From Nocardia colli (lineage in GTDB: Bacteria > Actinomycetota > Actinomycetes > Mycobacteriales > Mycobacteriaceae): a stretch of DNA of 64,000 nt. The stretch covers positions 1,116,001 to 1,180,000 of the forward strand of contig NZ_VXLC01000001.1 of NCBI RefSeq assembly GCF_008704205.1, given 5' to 3'. The notes below the pieces were generated by a model, which was given only the letters and a program-made list of their open reading frames with translations, was not told where the DNA came from and made no database searches. The translations under genes and the position numbers were made by a program. Position 1 is the first letter of the stretch; each line of letters starts with the position of its first letter. Shown in pieces: positions 29,577 through 40,999 of the stretch.

Positions 29577-32500
29577 ATGGCTGACAACGAGGGCACGTCC
29601 ACCACGACCGAATCCCTGCCCGCCGACGCGGACGCCGAACAGGCTTCCGCGCAGGTGGTCGCCGCCTCCACCCCCGGCGGCGCACAGACCGACATGACGG
29701 TCTCCGAGCTGCGGGATTGGCTGCGCAACTGGGTCGCCGAGGCGATCAATCAACCGGTCGAGCAGATCACCGTCGACCGGCCGATGGAGGAGTTCGGGCT
29801 CGCCTCGCGCGACGCCATCGCGCTGGTCGGTGACATCGAGGAGCTGACCGGCGTCGTGCTCACCGCGACCGCCTACTTCCAGCATCCGACGATCGCCTCG
29901 CTGGCCGAGATGGTCATCAACGGTGAGCCGGAGCCGGTCGAGGACGCGTCCGGCGACGCCTTCTATACCGAGGGCTACCAGCCGGGCGAGGCGCACGACA
30001 TCGCCATCGTCGGCCTGTCCACCCGGCTGCCCGGCGCGGGCGACACCCCGGAATCGACCTGGGAATTCCTCATCGGCCGCGGCGACGCGATCCGTGAGCT
30101 GCCCGAAGGCCGCTGGGAGGAGTTCGCCAGCAACCCCGCGGCGGCGAAGGCCATCGCGGAGGGCAACACGCTCGGCGGCTACCTCGACCAGGACGTGGTC
30201 AAGGGCTTCGACGCGGAGTTCTTCGCGATGTCGCCCCTGGAGGTCGAGCGGGTCGATCCGCAGCAGCGCCTGATGATGGAGCTGACCTGGGAAGCGTTGG
30301 AGCACGCCCGAATTCCGGCGAGCGAGCTCAAGGGGCAGCCGGTCGGCATGTTCGTCGGCTCGTCCACCAGCGACTTCATGCTGATCTCCGCGCTGGGGCT
30401 CGGCGCCGAGCAGGGCCCGAACGTACCCGCGTCCGCGCAGGCGTACGGCATCATGGGCAGCTCGAACGGCATCATCGCGAACCGGATCTCCTACTTCTTC
30501 GACTTCCGCGGCCCGTCGGTCACCGTCGACACCGCGTGCTCGTCGACCATCGTCGCGGTGCACCAGGCGGTGCGCGCGCTGCGTGACGGCGATGCCGATG
30601 TGGCACTGGCCGGCGGCGTGAACATGATCCTGGCGCCGATGGCCACCCTCGGCTTCGACATGGGCGGCGGCGTCGCCAAGAACGGCCGGATCAAGGCCTT
30701 CTCCGCCGATGCCGACGGCATGGTCCGCTCGGAGGGCGCGGGCGTGTTCGTGCTCAAGCGCCTCGCCGACGCCGAACGTGACGGCGATCGAATCATGGCC
30801 GTGATCAAGGGTTCCGCGGTCAACAACGACGGCCGCTCCAACGGTCTGCTCGCGCCGAACCCCGACGCCCAGGCCGACGTGCTGCGCCGGGCGTACCGGG
30901 ACGCGGGCATCGTGCCGTCCACCGTCGACTACATCGAGGCGCACGGCACCGGCACCCCGCTCGGCGATCCGATCGAGGCCGACGCGCTGGCCAAGGTGGT
31001 CGGTCGCGGTCGCGACGAGGACAAGCCCGCGCTGCTCGGTTCGGCCAAGACCAACTTCGGCCACCTGGAGTCCGGCGCGGGTGTGGCGAGCCTGGCCAAG
31101 GTGCTGATGGGCTTGCAGCACAACGTCATTCCGCCGAACATCAACTACGCGGGCCCCAACCCGTACATCCCGTGGGATCAGTCGCGGCTGAAGGTCGTCG
31201 TCGAGCCCACGGAGTTCCCGCGCTACAGCGGCACCGCCACCGTCGGCATCTCCGGCTTCGGCTTCGGCGGCACCAACGCGCATGTCGTTGTGCAGGAATA
31301 CGTTCCGGCTTCGGCCCAGGTCGCGGCAATCGCTGAACCCGTGGTCGAGGCCGCGGCGGTCGATTCCGCCGCCGCGCTCGACGCCGAACTCGAGGACGAG
31401 ACCACCGACGTGATCGCGGAAGCGGACGCGGTCGTCGAAGCGGCCGAGGCAGACGACGAAATCGGTGCAGACGTGCGGCGGGCCGGGGTTGCAGACCTGG
31501 GACCTGCAGTCGCGGAGGCGGAAGCCGTGGTCCCGGTCGCGGAAGTCGTTGCGCCCGTGGCGGAATGGACCGAAGAGCGGACCGAGCCGCTGCCGGTGAT
31601 CCTGCCGGTCTCCGGTTATCTGCCCTCGCGCCGCCGCAGGGCCGCCGCCGAACTGGCCGACTGGCTGGAATCCGAAGCGGGACGCGACGTTTCGCTCGAG
31701 GACGTGGCCCGATCGCTGGCCAAGCGCAGCCACTGGCGTTCGCGCGGCGTGGTGCTCGCCGCGACCCACGACGAGGCCGTCACCGGCCTGCGCGCCATCG
31801 CGGCGGGCAAGCCGGGCGCCGGGGTGTTCACCGCCGACGCGCCCGCGGTCATGGGACCGGTCTGGGTGCTCTCCGGTTTCGGTGCGCAGCATCGCAAGAT
31901 GGCCAAGCGGCTCTACCTGGAGAATTCGATCTTCGCAACGGCCGTCGACGAGGTCGACGTGCTGGTGGAGGACGAGGCCGGCTACTCGATCCGCGAGCTG
32001 TTCCTCGATGACAGCCAGGACTACAACGTCGGCACCTCGCAGGTCGGCATCTTCACCATCCAGATCGGCCTGGCCGCGGTGCTGCGGGCGCACGGCGCGC
32101 AGCCCGACGCGGTGGTCGGCCACTCGATGGGTGAGGTCGCCGAGGCCTACATCGCCGGTGGCCTGCCGCTCGAGGACGCGGTGCGGGTGATCTGCGCGCG
32201 CTCGCGCCTGATGTACGAGGGCGAGCAGATGATCACCGACGACGACGTGCGCAACATGGCGCTCGTCGAGAAGAGCGCCGAGGACATCGAGGCGCTGCTC
32301 GCCGACTACCCGGACGTCGAGGTGGGCGTGTACGCGGCGCCGACCAACACGGTGATCGGCGGCCCGCAGGCGCAGGTCGAGGCGATCGTGGCGCGGGTCG
32401 AGGCGGAGGGCAAGTTCGCCCGGATACTGCAGACCCGCGGCGCGGGCCACACCTCACAGATGGATCCGCTGCTCGGCGAACTGGCCGCCGAACTGGCCGG

Positions 32501-35087
32501 CATCGAGCCGACCAAGCTGAAGACCGGCCTCTACTCGACCGTGCACAAGGGCGAGTTCTACCGCCCCGGCAGCGATCCGGTGCACAACGAGGACTACTGG
32601 GTCAAGAACATGCGCGGCAGCGTCTACTTCACCAACGCGGTGAAGATGGCGGTCGATGCCGGGCACACCACCTTCCTCGAACTCGCGCCGAATTCCGTTG
32701 CGCTGATGCAGGTTCTCGGCACCACCTTCGCCGCGGGCCTGCACGACGCACAGCTCATCCCGACGCTCAAGCGCAAGGAAGACGAGGCCGCCGGTGTGAT
32801 CGGCGCGCTGGCCCAGCTGTACGTGCACGGGCACAAGGTCGACCTGTCCTCGCTGCTGACTCCGGGCGACTACGCCGACGTTCCGCGAACCAAGTTCGTG
32901 CGCAAGGAGTTCTGGCCGAAGGTCTCGCTGGCCGCCACCGGGAACACCGGGGCGCCGGGCGCGCACGTGGCGCTGCCGGACGGCAGGCACGCGTGGGAGG
33001 TGCAGGCCGCGTCGGCGGGCGACCTCGTCGCGCTGGTGAATGCCGCTGCGGCACAGGTGCTCAGCGATGTCACGCTGGGTGCTTCGATCGCCCACGGCGC
33101 CGTTCCGTCCGCGGGCACGCTGACCACCACGCTCACCCCGCACCCCGGTGGTGCGTCGGTGCAGGTGCACGCCAAGGACGGCGCGACCTTCCGGCTGCTG
33201 TTCGACGCGGTGGTCACCTCCGGTGCGCCGCTGCCCGAATCCGTTGCGGCCGAGGCTGTTCCGGCCGCCGCCGCGCTCGAGCCCGCGGGCGACGCGGACC
33301 TGGAGGTCGTGGAGACCTTCGGTGACCGGTGGGATCCCGACGGCAGCCAGTCGCTGGACGACCGGCTCGCGCTGATCGTCGCCGAGTCCATGGGTTACGC
33401 GGTCGAGGACCTCCCGATGGAGATCCCGCTGATGGAGCTGGGCCTGGATTCGCTGATGGCCATGCGGATCAAGAACCGCGTCGAGTACGAGTTCGACATC
33501 CCGCAGTTGCAGATCCAGGCCGTGCGCGACGCCAACCTCAACGAGGTCGGCAAGGTGCTGCGCTACGCCGTCGAGCATCGCGAAGAGATGCAGGCGGTCG
33601 CCGCGCGGCAGGCCGCGGGTGAAGAGATCGTGGTCGACGGCGGATTCATCGCCGCCGCGCGCGCGGCGGTCGAGGCCGGTGCGGACCCCGCCGAGGCGGT
33701 CGCGAAAGCGGCTGCCACGGAAGGTGTTTCGCTGGACATCGAGACCACGTCGGTGCAGGCGGAGGCCGCGGAGATCGTCGCCGAGGCCGAAGCGGCCGCG
33801 GGCATCACCGATGCCGGGCCCGCGACGGCGCCCCCCGCTCCGGTGTCGGCCGAGCAGGCCGCCGCGGCGGAGGCGAAGGAGTCGGCCATCGAGCAGTCGC
33901 TCGACAAGGTGGACACCACCGTGATCGGCGCGGCCGAGGAACTCACGGCGCAAGCGGCCCCCGCCCCGGCAACGCCGGTCTTCGGTGCGCCGTCCGCGGC
34001 CGACGAGGACGACGTGCCACCCCGCGACGCCGCCGAGCGCCTGACCTTCGCCACCTGGGCGATCGTCACCGGCAAGTCGGCGGGCGGCATCTTCAACACC
34101 CTGCCGATCCTCGAGGAGGAGGTCGCCGAGAAGCTGGCGGAGCGGCTCACCGAGCGGGTCAAGGCCGAGGTCACAGTCGACGACGTGCTCGACTGCGAGA
34201 CCATCGAGCAGCTCGCCGACGTGGTGCGCAATCTGCAGGACAGCGGGGCCGACGTGGACGGGTTCATCCGGCCGCTGCGGGCGCGCGAAGCGGGCTCGAA
34301 TGCCGTGCCGGTCTTCGTGTTCCACCCGTCCGGCGGCAACACGCTGGTCTACGAACCGCTGTTGAAGCGGCTCCCGGCGGGCACCCCGATGTACGGCTTC
34401 GAACGCGTCGAGGGCGACATCCTGGAGCGGTCGCAGCAGTATGTGGCCGAGCTGCGCAAGATCCAGGGTGACGGCCCGTACGTCCTCTACGGCTGGTCGC
34501 TCGGCGCGGTGTTCGCGCTGCAGGTCGCCCAGCTGCTGCGGGCCGACGGCGCCGATGTGCGCAATGTCGGCCTGATCGACCTGGCGCTGCCGGTTGCGGA
34601 CGAGGACAACAGCCCCGAGGAGCGGGTGCGCCGCATCGAGCGCTATCAGGTCTTCGCGAAGAAGACCTACGGCGTCGAGGGCGAGCTCGACCGTGAACAG
34701 CTGGAGACGCTGGCCGCGGCTTCCGACGAAGAGCAGTTCAAGATGATCAGCGACCTGGTCAAGATGAGCGGTACCAAGATTCCCGGCGGCGTGCTCGAAC
34801 ATCAGCGCACCTCGTGGATCGAGAGCCGGCACCTGGCCAAGACCACGCCGACCCGTTACGACGGCGATGTCGTGCTCTACCTCGCCGATCGTTATCAGGA
34901 CGGCATGATCGAGCTGGAACCCCGTTTCGCCGATCGGCGCCCGAATGGTGGTTGGGACGAATACATTCCAAAGCTCGAGGTCATCCACATCGCGGGCGAC
35001 CACCTGCAGATCGTCGACGAACCGCGGATCGGAAAGATCGGAGCCGACCTCACCGCGAAGCTTGCGGTGATAACCCCTCAGGGGTGA
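29577..35087 (+). CDS. pks13: Polyketide synthase Pks13, mycolic acid condensase
   Basis: Multidomain enzyme performing the final Claisen condensation of mycolate synthesis, 1836 residues. Domains in order: ACP with phosphopantetheine Ser77 ([14 protein letters not shown]); ketosynthase, about 145-570, with Cys321 in [13 protein letters not shown] and His456 in [12 protein letters not shown]; acyltransferase, about 690-1050, with Ser850 in [15 protein letters not shown]; second ACP with Ser1292 in [14 protein letters not shown]; thioesterase, about 1575-1830, with Ser1641 in [12 protein letters not shown] and His in [12 protein letters not shown]. Long Ala/Glu-rich linkers join KS to AT and ACP2 to TE. 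ATG 29577 follows TTGAGGAATTG. AccD4 follows at 17 nt. Confidence 0.98.
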   Translation: MADNEGTSTTTESLPADADAEQASAQVVAASTPGGAQTDMTVSELRDWLRNWVAEAINQPVEQITVDRPMEEFGLASRDAIALVGDIEELTGVVLTATAYFQHPTIASLAEMVINGEPEPVEDASGDAFYTEGYQPGEAHDIAIVGLSTRLPGAGDTPESTWEFLIGRGDAIRELPEGRWEEFASNPAAAKAIAEGNTLGGYLDQDVVKGFDAEFFAMSPLEVERVDPQQRLMMELTWEALEHARIPASELKGQPVGMFVGSSTSDFMLISALGLGAEQGPNVPASAQAYGIMGSSNGIIANRISYFFDFRGPSVTVDTACSSTIVAVHQAVRALRDGDADVALAGGVNMILAPMATLGFDMGGGVAKNGRIKAFSADADGMVRSEGAGVFVLKRLADAERDGDRIMAVIKGSAVNNDGRSNGLLAPNPDAQADVLRRAYRDAGIVPSTVDYIEAHGTGTPLGDPIEADALAKVVGRGRDEDKPALLGSAKTNFGHLESGAGVASLAKVLMGLQHNVIPPNINYAGPNPYIPWDQSRLKVVVEPTEFPRYSGTATVGISGFGFGGTNAHVVVQEYVPASAQVAAIAEPVVEAAAVDSAAALDAELEDETTDVIAEADAVVEAAEADDEIGADVRRAGVADLGPAVAEAEAVVPVAEVVAPVAEWTEERTEPLPVILPVSGYLPSRRRRAAAELADWLESEAGRDVSLEDVARSLAKRSHWRSRGVVLAATHDEAVTGLRAIAAGKPGAGVFTADAPAVMGPVWVLSGFGAQHRKMAKRLYLENSIFATAVDEVDVLVEDEAGYSIRELFLDDSQDYNVGTSQVGIFTIQIGLAAVLRAHGAQPDAVVGHSMGEVAEAYIAGGLPLEDAVRVICARSRLMYEGEQMITDDDVRNMALVEKSAEDIEALLADYPDVEVGVYAAPTNTVIGGPQAQVEAIVARVEAEGKFARILQTRGAGHTSQMDPLLGELAAELAGIEPTKLKTGLYSTVHKGEFYRPGSDPVHNEDYWVKNMRGSVYFTNAVKMAVDAGHTTFLELAPNSVALMQVLGTTFAAGLHDAQLIPTLKRKEDEAAGVIGALAQLYVHGHKVDLSSLLTPGDYADVPRTKFVRKEFWPKVSLAATGNTGAPGAHVALPDGRHAWEVQAASAGDLVALVNAAAAQVLSDVTLGASIAHGAVPSAGTLTTTLTPHPGGASVQVHAKDGATFRLLFDAVVTSGAPLPESVAAEAVPAAAALEPAGDADLEVVETFGDRWDPDGSQSLDDRLALIVAESMGYAVEDLPMEIPLMELGLDSLMAMRIKNRVEYEFDIPQLQIQAVRDANLNEVGKVLRYAVEHREEMQAVAARQAAGEEIVVDGGFIAAARAAVEAGADPAEAVAKAAATEGVSLDIETTSVQAEAAEIVAEAEAAAGITDAGPATAPPAPVSAEQAAAAEAKESAIEQSLDKVDTTVIGAAEELTAQAAPAPATPVFGAPSAADEDDVPPRDAAERLTFATWAIVTGKSAGGIFNTLPILEEEVAEKLAERLTERVKAEVTVDDVLDCETIEQLADVVRNLQDSGADVDGFIRPLRAREAGSNAVPVFVFHPSGGNTLVYEPLLKRLPAGTPMYGFERVEGDILERSQQYVAELRKIQGDGPYVLYGWSLGAVFALQVAQLLRADGADVRNVGLIDLALPVADEDNSPEERVRRIERYQVFAKKTYGVEGELDREQLETLAAASDEEQFKMISDLVKMSGTKIPGGVLEHQRTSWIESRHLAKTTPTRYDGDVVLYLADRYQDGMIELEPRFADRRPNGGWDEYIPKLEVIHIAGDHLQIVDEPRIGKIGADLTAKLAVITPQG

Positions 35088-35104
35088 CTGACGAAAGGGG
35101 CCAC

Positions 35105-36649
35105 GTGAGCACGACTGCTGAGAAGCTCGCCGACCTGCGTAAAAGATTGGATCTCGCGCAGGAACCGGCGGGCGAAGCGGGAGTGGCGAAGCGGGCGAAG
35201 AAGGGCATCCCCAGTGCCCGTGACCGGATCAACATGCTGCTCGATCCGGGCACCTTCGTGGAAATCGGTGCGCTGGTGCGTAAGCCGGGTGACCCGACCG
35301 CGCTGTACGGCGACGGCGTGGTCACCGGGCACGGCCTGGTCGAGGGCCGGCCGGTGGCGGTGTTCTCGCACGACCAGACCGTCTACGGCGGTTCGGTCGG
35401 CGAGATGTTCGGCCGCAAGGTCGCCGGGATCATGGAGTACGCGGCCAAGGTCGGCTGTCCGGTGGTCGGCATCAACGATTCCGGCGGCGCGCGCGTGCAG
35501 GAGGCGGTGACCTCGCTGGCCTGGTATGCCGAGCTGGGCCGGCGGCAGGAGCCGTTGTCCGGTCTGGTGCCGCAGATTTCGATGATCCTCGGCAAGTGCG
35601 CCGGCGGCGCGGTGTACGCCCCGATCAACACCGACGTGGTGGTGGCGACCGAAGAGGCGTACATGTTCGTCACCGGCCCCAAGGTGATCCGCGAGGTCAC
35701 CGGCGAGGACGTGAGCCTCGAGGAGCTCGGCGGCGCGCAGAGCCAGGCGGAGTACGGCAACATCCATCACGTCGCGCCGGACGAGAAGTCGGCGTTCCAG
35801 TGGGTGCGCGACTACCTGAGCTTCCTGCCGACCAGCTGTCAGGAACTGGCGCCGATCGTGAACCCCGGCCTGGAGCCGGAGCTCACCGACAGCGACCGGG
35901 AACTGAATTCCCTGGTGCCGGACTCGGACAACGCCGCCTACGACATGCACGACATCCTGCTGCGGATCTTCGACGACGGCGGTTTCCACGAGGTCGGCGC
36001 GACCGCGGGCCGCAACGTCATCACCGGCTTCGCCCGGGTCGACGGTCGTCCGGTCGGCGTGGTGGCGAACCAGCCGATGGTCTACGCGGGCGCGCTGGAC
36101 GCCAGGGCCTCGGACAAGGCGGCGCATTTCGTGCGGCTGTGCGACGCGTTCGAGATCCCGCTGGTCTTCGTCGTCGACACCCCCGGCTTCCTGCCGGGCG
36201 TGGAGCAGGAGAAGATCGGCGTGATCAAGCGCGGCGGCCGGTTCCTGTTCTCCTACGTGGAGGCGACCGTGCCGAAAGTGACTGTCGTGATTCGCAAGTC
36301 GTACGGCGGCGGCTACGCGGTGATGGGCTCCAAGCAGCTCGGCGCCGACGTCAACCTGGCCTGGCCGACCGCGCGCATCGCGGTGATGGGCGCGGAGAGC
36401 GCGGTGAGCCTGATCGGCGGCAAGCAGATCGCGGCCGCGCCGGAGGACCAGCGGGCGGCCATGCGCCAGCAGATGATCGACTTCTACAACGCCACCATGG
36501 CGACGCCGTGGGTGGCCGCCGAGCGCGGCTACATCGACGCGGTGATCGAGCCCGCCAACACCCGGTTGGAGCTGCGCAAGGCCTTGCAGTTGCTGCGGGA
36601 CAAGTCGCTGGCGCGCAATCCGCGCAAGCACCACCTGCTGCCGCTGTAA
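35105..36649 (+). CDS. accD4: Acyl-CoA carboxylase beta subunit AccD4
   Basis: Carboxyltransferase subunit providing the carboxylated C22-C26 acyl extender that Pks13 condenses with the meromycolate. The 514-residue protein has both crotonase-fold halves. The N-terminal half shows [17 protein letters not shown] and [15 protein letters not shown]; the C-terminal half shows [20 protein letters not shown] and [19 protein letters not shown]. The end KHHLLPL is typical. GTG 35105 follows GAAAGGGG; the frame is open upstream into pks13 but that start would overlap by nearly 300 nt. It is cotranscribed with pks13, and a terminator follows. The alpha subunit must be encoded elsewhere. Confidence 0.96.
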   Translation: MSTTAEKLADLRKRLDLAQEPAGEAGVAKRAKKGIPSARDRINMLLDPGTFVEIGALVRKPGDPTALYGDGVVTGHGLVEGRPVAVFSHDQTVYGGSVGEMFGRKVAGIMEYAAKVGCPVVGINDSGGARVQEAVTSLAWYAELGRRQEPLSGLVPQISMILGKCAGGAVYAPINTDVVVATEEAYMFVTGPKVIREVTGEDVSLEELGGAQSQAEYGNIHHVAPDEKSAFQWVRDYLSFLPTSCQELAPIVNPGLEPELTDSDRELNSLVPDSDNAAYDMHDILLRIFDDGGFHEVGATAGRNVITGFARVDGRPVGVVANQPMVYAGALDARASDKAAHFVRLCDAFEIPLVFVVDTPGFLPGVEQEKIGVIKRGGRFLFSYVEATVPKVTVVIRKSYGGGYAVMGSKQLGADVNLAWPTARIAVMGAESAVSLIGGKQIAAAPEDQRAAMRQQMIDFYNATMATPWVAAERGYIDAVIEPANTRLELRKALQLLRDKSLARNPRKHHLLPL

Positions 36650-36654
36650 TACCG

Positions 36655-36691
36655 GAATCGGGCCGCATCCCGTTGGGGCGCGGCCCGATTC
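36655..36691. terminator. Shared terminator of accD4 and cyclophilin
   Basis: A perfect 12-bp stem (36655-36666 with 36680-36691) and a 13-nt loop lie between convergent stop codons at 36649 and 36709. Confidence 0.85.
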
Positions 36692-36708
36692 ACCCGAGTC
36701 GGGCTACC

Positions 36709-37206
36709 TCAGCCGAGGCTGGCGGATTCGATCACGACGTCGTCGGTCGGCACGTCCTGGTGCCCGCCCGCGCTGCCGGTGGACACGGCGGCGATCTTGT
36801 CGACCACCTCGGTGCCCTCGACGACCTTGCCGAACACCGTGTAGCCCCAGCCGGACGGGGTCGGCGCGGAGTGGTTCAGGAAGGCGTTGTCGGAGACGTT
36901 GACGAAGAACTGCGCGGTCGCCGAGTGCGGGTCGTTGGTGCGCGCCATCGCCACGGTGTACTTGTCGTTCTTCAGGCCGTTGTTGGCCTCGTTCTGGATC
37001 GGCGCCTGCACGCCCTTCTGCCGCAGGCCGCGCTCGAAGCCGCCGCCCTGAATCATGAAGCCGGGAATGACGCGGTGGAAGATGGTGCCGTTGTAGTGAC
37101 CCGCGTTCACATAATCCACGAAGTTCTGCACCGTGTTCGGCGCCTTCTGGTCGTCAAGTTCCAGGACGATCGGTCCGTAATTCGTCGTGAGATTCACCTT
37201 GGTCAT
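36709..37206 (-). CDS. Peptidyl-prolyl cis-trans isomerase, cyclophilin type
   Basis: Cytosolic cyclophilin of 165 residues, the size of E. coli PpiB, catalysing proline isomerisation. Active-site motifs are [16 protein letters not shown] with the catalytic Arg, [18 protein letters not shown] and [12 protein letters not shown]. No signal peptide is present with ATG 37206, which gives [17 protein letters not shown]. The frame opens at 37335 but that extension is unlike the family. It is convergent with accD4 and has no evident functional link to the mycolate genes. Confidence 0.93.
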   Translation of the reverse strand: MTKVNLTTNYGPIVLELDDQKAPNTVQNFVDYVNAGHYNGTIFHRVIPGFMIQGGGFERGLRQKGVQAPIQNEANNGLKNDKYTVAMARTNDPHSATAQFFVNVSDNAFLNHSAPTPSGWGYTVFGKVVEGTEVVDKIAAVSTGSAGGHQDVPTDDVVIESASLG

Positions 37207-37431
37207 ACCCACACCTTGCCAGCCCGCCACCGCCCGCCTTTTGCCGGTCTCGAGATACGGCCGGGCCCTGTGATGTTTGTCCAGGTCGGGGCGCGCAAAG
37301 TTCATTTCGTATTTCAATTGATCTAGAAACGGCAACTGATCTCGGGAGAAGCCGGGTAACTCGGCGGGTACGCCGCCGACGCGATTCGGAACTTATCCGC
37401 CGGCGGCCGCGAAACTTACTGCGCACCTAAG

Positions 37432-37477
37432 TCGGCCTAAAGACGCGCGGCGGCGGGGAGCTCGACCTAAAGACTCG
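37432..37477 (+). promoter_or_regulatory. Two 16-bp direct repeats upstream of emb
   Basis: TCGGCCTAAAGACGCG (37432-37447) and TCGACCTAAAGACTCG (37462-37477) match at 14 of 16 positions and are spaced 30 bp apart, close to three helical turns. They end 46 bp before the -10-like element. They may be tandem sites for an activator; the regulator is unknown. Confidence 0.5.
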
Positions 37478-37523
37478 TTGACGCGGACTAGCCTGGCCTC
37501 GAGACGTGGCGGGGCGCTACAGC

Positions 37524-37529
37524 TAGCAT
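37524..37529 (+). promoter_or_regulatory. -10 element of plus-strand emb, leaderless arrangement
   Basis: TAGCAT ends 8 nt before GTG 37538, and no Shine-Dalgarno sequence is present. The same AGCTAGCAT-8 nt-GTG pattern precedes the other emb gene at 46884. Confidence 0.5.
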
Positions 37530-37537
37530 TGCCAATC

Positions 37538-40500
37538 GTGCCCGACGCCGCTACTGCTGTCCTGACGAAACCGCCCGCCGTGCCAGCGGCCTCTTCGGCC
37601 GATTTCCGCACCGCGCGAATAATCGCGCTGGTCGCCGGATTGCTCGGCGCGCTGTTCGCCTTGGCCACCCCGTTCCTGCCGGTGACCCAGACCACCGCGC
37701 AACTGAACTGGCCGCAGGACGGCAAGCTCGGCAATGTGCAGGCCCCCTTGATGTCTCAGGTCCCGATCGACCTGAGCGCCAGCATTCCGTGCAGCGCGGT
37801 CGCGCAGCTGCCGGAGCGCGGCGGCATGCTGCTGGCCACCGCGCCGCCGCAGGGCGACCGAGCCGCGTTGGAGGCGTTGTTCATCCGGGTGTCCGACACC
37901 TCGGTGGACGTGGTCGACCGCAACGCGGTGGTGGTGTCGGCGCCGCGGTCGGACATGGACCGCTGCTCGGCGCTGGTGCTGACCTCCGACAACCAGAGCA
38001 CGCACGCGGAGTTCACCGGCCTCACCCGGATGATCGACGACCCGAAGGCGCCGGCCGGTAGCGGGCAGCAGATCGAGGTCCCGGTCGAGGGCACCATGAA
38101 CAGCGACCTGCGTCCGCAGGTGGTCGGCGTCTTCTCCGAACTCAAGGGCGCGGTGCCGGACGGGCTGTCGTTCAAGATGACCGTGGATACCCGCTTCTCC
38201 AGCAGCCCGACCGCGATCAAGCTGATCGCGATGATCGCGGCGGTGCTGTGCACCCTGGTCGCGCTCGCGGCGCTGGCCCGGCTCGACGGCAGTGACGGGC
38301 GCGGGCACCGCCGCTTCCTGCCGTCCAACTGGCTGAAGCCGACCTGGGCCGACGGCGCGATCATCGGCACGCTGCTGGTCTGGCACTTCGTCGGCGCCAA
38401 CACCTCCGACGACGGCTACATCCTGAGCATGGTGCGGGTCGCGCCGCACGCGGGCTACATGGCCAACTACTTCCGCTGGTACGGCGTGCCGGAGGCGCCG
38501 TTCGGCTGGTACTACTACGTGATCCAGCTGTTCGCGGAGTTCTCCACCGCGAGCGCGTGGGTGCGGGTGCCCGCGTTGCTCTGCGCCATCCTCTGCTGGA
38601 TGGTGATCAGCCGCGAGGTGGTGCCCCGGCTCGGCCGCGGCGTGCGCAACAGCAAGGTTGCGCTGTGGACCGGCGGCCTGGTGTTCCTCGCGTTCTGGCT
38701 GCCGTTCGACAACGGCCTGCGCTCGGAGCCGATCGTCGCGCTCGGCGCGCTGCTCACCTGGGTGTCGATCGAGCGGGCCATCGCGACCGGGCGGCTGCTG
38801 CCCGCGGGCGTCGCGGTCCTGGTCGCGGCGTTCACCCTGGCGGCCGCGCCGACCGGCTTGATGTGTGTGGCGGCGTTGCTCGCCGGTATCCGTCCGCTGG
38901 TGCGGATCGTGGTGCGCAAACGACGGCAGTTCGGCTCCGACGGGGCGAAGTGGTGGTCCACGCTGCCGCTGCTCGCGCCGATCGCCGCGGCCGGGCTGCT
39001 GGTGCTGATCGCGGTGTACACCGACCAGACCTTCGCCGGCATCCAGGAGGCCAACCGGGTGCGTCAGGTGACCGGGCCGAACCTGGCCTGGTACGAGGAC
39101 TACCTGCGCTACTACTACCTGTTCGTGGAGACCGTCGACGGCTCGCTGGCCCGCCGGTTCGCCTTCCTGGTGATGCTGCTGTGCCTGTTCACCACGATGC
39201 TGGTGTTGTTGCGGCGCAGGCAGGTTCCGGGCATCGCGAGCGGGCCGACCTGGCGGTTGATGGGCGTCGTCTTCGGCACCATTTTCTTCATGATGTTCAA
39301 CCCGACCAAGTGGACGCACCACTTCGGCGCGTACGCGGGCATCGCCGGTTCGCTGGCCGCGGTCACCGCGGTCACCGCGGTCGCGGTCTCGGCGTCGGCG
39401 CTGCGCGCGCGGAAGAATCGCGCGATCTTCCTGGCCGGGCTGTTGTTCGTGCTCGCGCTGTCGTTCTCCGGCATCAACGGCTACTGGTACGTGTCCAGCT
39501 TCGGCGTGCCGTGGTTCGACAAGCGGATCTCGCTGCACGGCTACCAGTCCAACACCCTGATGCTCGGGTTGTTCGGTCTGGCACTGGCTTTGGTCGCCTG
39601 GCACTCGTTGCGCGAGGGCTACGCGAAACCGGAGGCCTCGCCGAAGTCGGCGCGGGGCAAGCGGATTCGCAAGTTCGCCGCCATCCCGCTGACCGTCGTC
39701 GCCGCGCTGATGGTGCTGCTCGAGGTGCTCTCGCTGGTCAAGGGCGCGGTCTCGCAGTACCCGGCCTATTCGATCGCCCGGTCGAATCTGGACGCGATCG
39801 GCGGCAGCAGTTGCGGTCTCGCCAATGACGTTCTGGTCGAACAGAATCCGAACGGCGGCGCGTTGCAGCCGATCGCCGATCCGGCCCACCCGCTGACCGA
39901 CCCGAACGACCCGCTGGCCGGCGTCGACCCGGTCGGCTTCGATCCGAACGGCGTGCCGAACGACCTGTCCGCCGACAGCGTCGAGGTGAAGCCGGGCACC
40001 GGCAACACCTCCACCCAGTCGGTCGGCGCCGCGTTCGCCGAGGGACAGAGCGCGGGCACCGGCGGTGGCCAGGGTGCGCGCGGCGTCAACGGCAGCACCG
40101 TGGCCCTGCCCTTCGGCCTGGACCCGGCGACCACGCCGATCCTCGGCAGCTACCAGAGCGGGGTGCAGCAGCCCGCGCACCTCACCTCCAGCTGGTACGG
40201 GCTCGCGCCGCGGTCGGAGGACAAGCCGCTCGTGGTGATCTCCGCGGCCGGCCGCATCCTGTCCGTGGACGACACCGGCGACACCAAGTACGGCCAGTCG
40301 CTCACCGTCGACTACGGCAAGCACCTGCCGGACGGCAGCGTCGAGAAGCTCGGCACCTATCTGCCGCGCGACATCGGCCCGTTCCCGTCCTGGCGTAACC
40401 TGCGCGTCCCGCTCGCCGAGATCGCGCCGGACGCCGACGCGGTGCGCATCGTCGCCAACGACCCGATCCTGATCGGCGACCAGTGGCTGGCGTTCACCCC

Positions 40501-40903
40501 GCCGCGGATGCCGAAGTTGCAGTCGCTCAACACCTTCATCGGTTCCGAGCAGCCGGTCCTGGAGGACTGGGCCGTCGGCCTGCAATTCCCCTGCCAGCGC
40601 CCGCTCTATCACAAGAACGGCGTCGCCGAGGTCCCCGGCTACCGCATCCTGCCCGACCGCCCGCTCGCCATCAGCTCCACCAACACCTGGCAGGCCGAAG
40701 AATTCGGCGGCCTCCTCGGCTTCGCCCAAATGCTGGCAAAGTCCGTGACGGTCCCGACCTACCTCAAGGACAACTGGGCCCGCGACTGGGGCTCCTTGGA
40801 GCGCTACGACCAATACGACCGCTCCGCCACCCCCGCAAAGCTCGAAACCGGCACCACCACCCGCTCCGGCTTCTGGTCCCCCGGCCAACTCCGAGTGTTC
40901 TAG
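37538..40903 (+). CDS. emb: Arabinosyltransferase, EmbA/B/C family (plus-strand copy)
   Basis: Large GT-C membrane arabinosyltransferase of 1121 residues using decaprenyl-phospho-arabinose to build arabinan; the mycobacterial proteins are the ethambutol target. An early helix (IIALVAGLLGALFALATPFL) is followed by a periplasmic domain, then a second block of helices. The catalytic acidic pair is Asp291-Asp292 in GANTSDDGYILSMVR, close to the position in Emb proteins. The C-terminal periplasmic carbohydrate-binding domain includes PFGLDPATTPILGSYQ and EDWAVGLQFPCQRP. The GTG at 37538 lies behind a -10-like element; a TTG at 37478 is less likely. EmbA, B or C cannot be told apart by eye. It is convergent with a second emb gene. 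Confidence 0.95.
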   Translation: MPDAATAVLTKPPAVPAASSADFRTARIIALVAGLLGALFALATPFLPVTQTTAQLNWPQDGKLGNVQAPLMSQVPIDLSASIPCSAVAQLPERGGMLLATAPPQGDRAALEALFIRVSDTSVDVVDRNAVVVSAPRSDMDRCSALVLTSDNQSTHAEFTGLTRMIDDPKAPAGSGQQIEVPVEGTMNSDLRPQVVGVFSELKGAVPDGLSFKMTVDTRFSSSPTAIKLIAMIAAVLCTLVALAALARLDGSDGRGHRRFLPSNWLKPTWADGAIIGTLLVWHFVGANTSDDGYILSMVRVAPHAGYMANYFRWYGVPEAPFGWYYYVIQLFAEFSTASAWVRVPALLCAILCWMVISREVVPRLGRGVRNSKVALWTGGLVFLAFWLPFDNGLRSEPIVALGALLTWVSIERAIATGRLLPAGVAVLVAAFTLAAAPTGLMCVAALLAGIRPLVRIVVRKRRQFGSDGAKWWSTLPLLAPIAAAGLLVLIAVYTDQTFAGIQEANRVRQVTGPNLAWYEDYLRYYYLFVETVDGSLARRFAFLVMLLCLFTTMLVLLRRRQVPGIASGPTWRLMGVVFGTIFFMMFNPTKWTHHFGAYAGIAGSLAAVTAVTAVAVSASALRARKNRAIFLAGLLFVLALSFSGINGYWYVSSFGVPWFDKRISLHGYQSNTLMLGLFGLALALVAWHSLREGYAKPEASPKSARGKRIRKFAAIPLTVVAALMVLLEVLSLVKGAVSQYPAYSIARSNLDAIGGSSCGLANDVLVEQNPNGGALQPIADPAHPLTDPNDPLAGVDPVGFDPNGVPNDLSADSVEVKPGTGNTSTQSVGAAFAEGQSAGTGGGQGARGVNGSTVALPFGLDPATTPILGSYQSGVQQPAHLTSSWYGLAPRSEDKPLVVISAAGRILSVDDTGDTKYGQSLTVDYGKHLPDGSVEKLGTYLPRDIGPFPSWRNLRVPLAEIAPDADAVRIVANDPILIGDQWLAFTPPRMPKLQSLNTFIGSEQPVLEDWAVGLQFPCQRPLYHKNGVAEVPGYRILPDRPLAISSTNTWQAEEFGGLLGFAQMLAKSVTVPTYLKDNWARDWGSLERYDQYDRSATPAKLETGTTTRSGFWSPGQLRVF

Positions 40904-40912
40904 ACACCACCG

Positions 40913-40968
40913 AACAACCGCAGGCCCGTCGCGAAGGCACCAGCCTCCCCGACGGGCCTGCGGTTGTT
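40913..40968. terminator. Strong terminator after plus-strand emb
   Basis: A perfect 19-bp stem (40913-40931 with 40950-40968) with an 18-nt loop begins 10 nt after the emb stop. It also insulates the convergent PIN toxin gene. Confidence 0.9.
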
Positions 40969-40999
40969 GGGTTTCGAATAGGAGTTGTGATGAACAGGT

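Larger units (their letters stand above)
37207..37537. other. Divergent regulatory region of cyclophilin and emb
   Basis: This 331-bp gap contains no supported gene. Its right half holds two 16-bp direct repeats and the -10-like element of the emb gene, listed separately; nothing distinctive was seen in the left half. Confidence 0.4.

Noticed and set aside
29361..32450. Open frame of about 1,000 codons on the minus strand opposite pks13
   Set aside because: It mirrors the codon bias of pks13, has no recognisable domain and lies wholly over conserved KS and AT coding sequence. Similar long antisense frames occur opposite both emb genes, glfT2 and aftB.
34814..35104. N-terminal extension of accD4 into pks13
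   Set aside because: The extension is Arg/Pro-rich, overlaps the thioesterase domain and lacks similarity to carboxylases; GTG 35105 has a good ribosome site.
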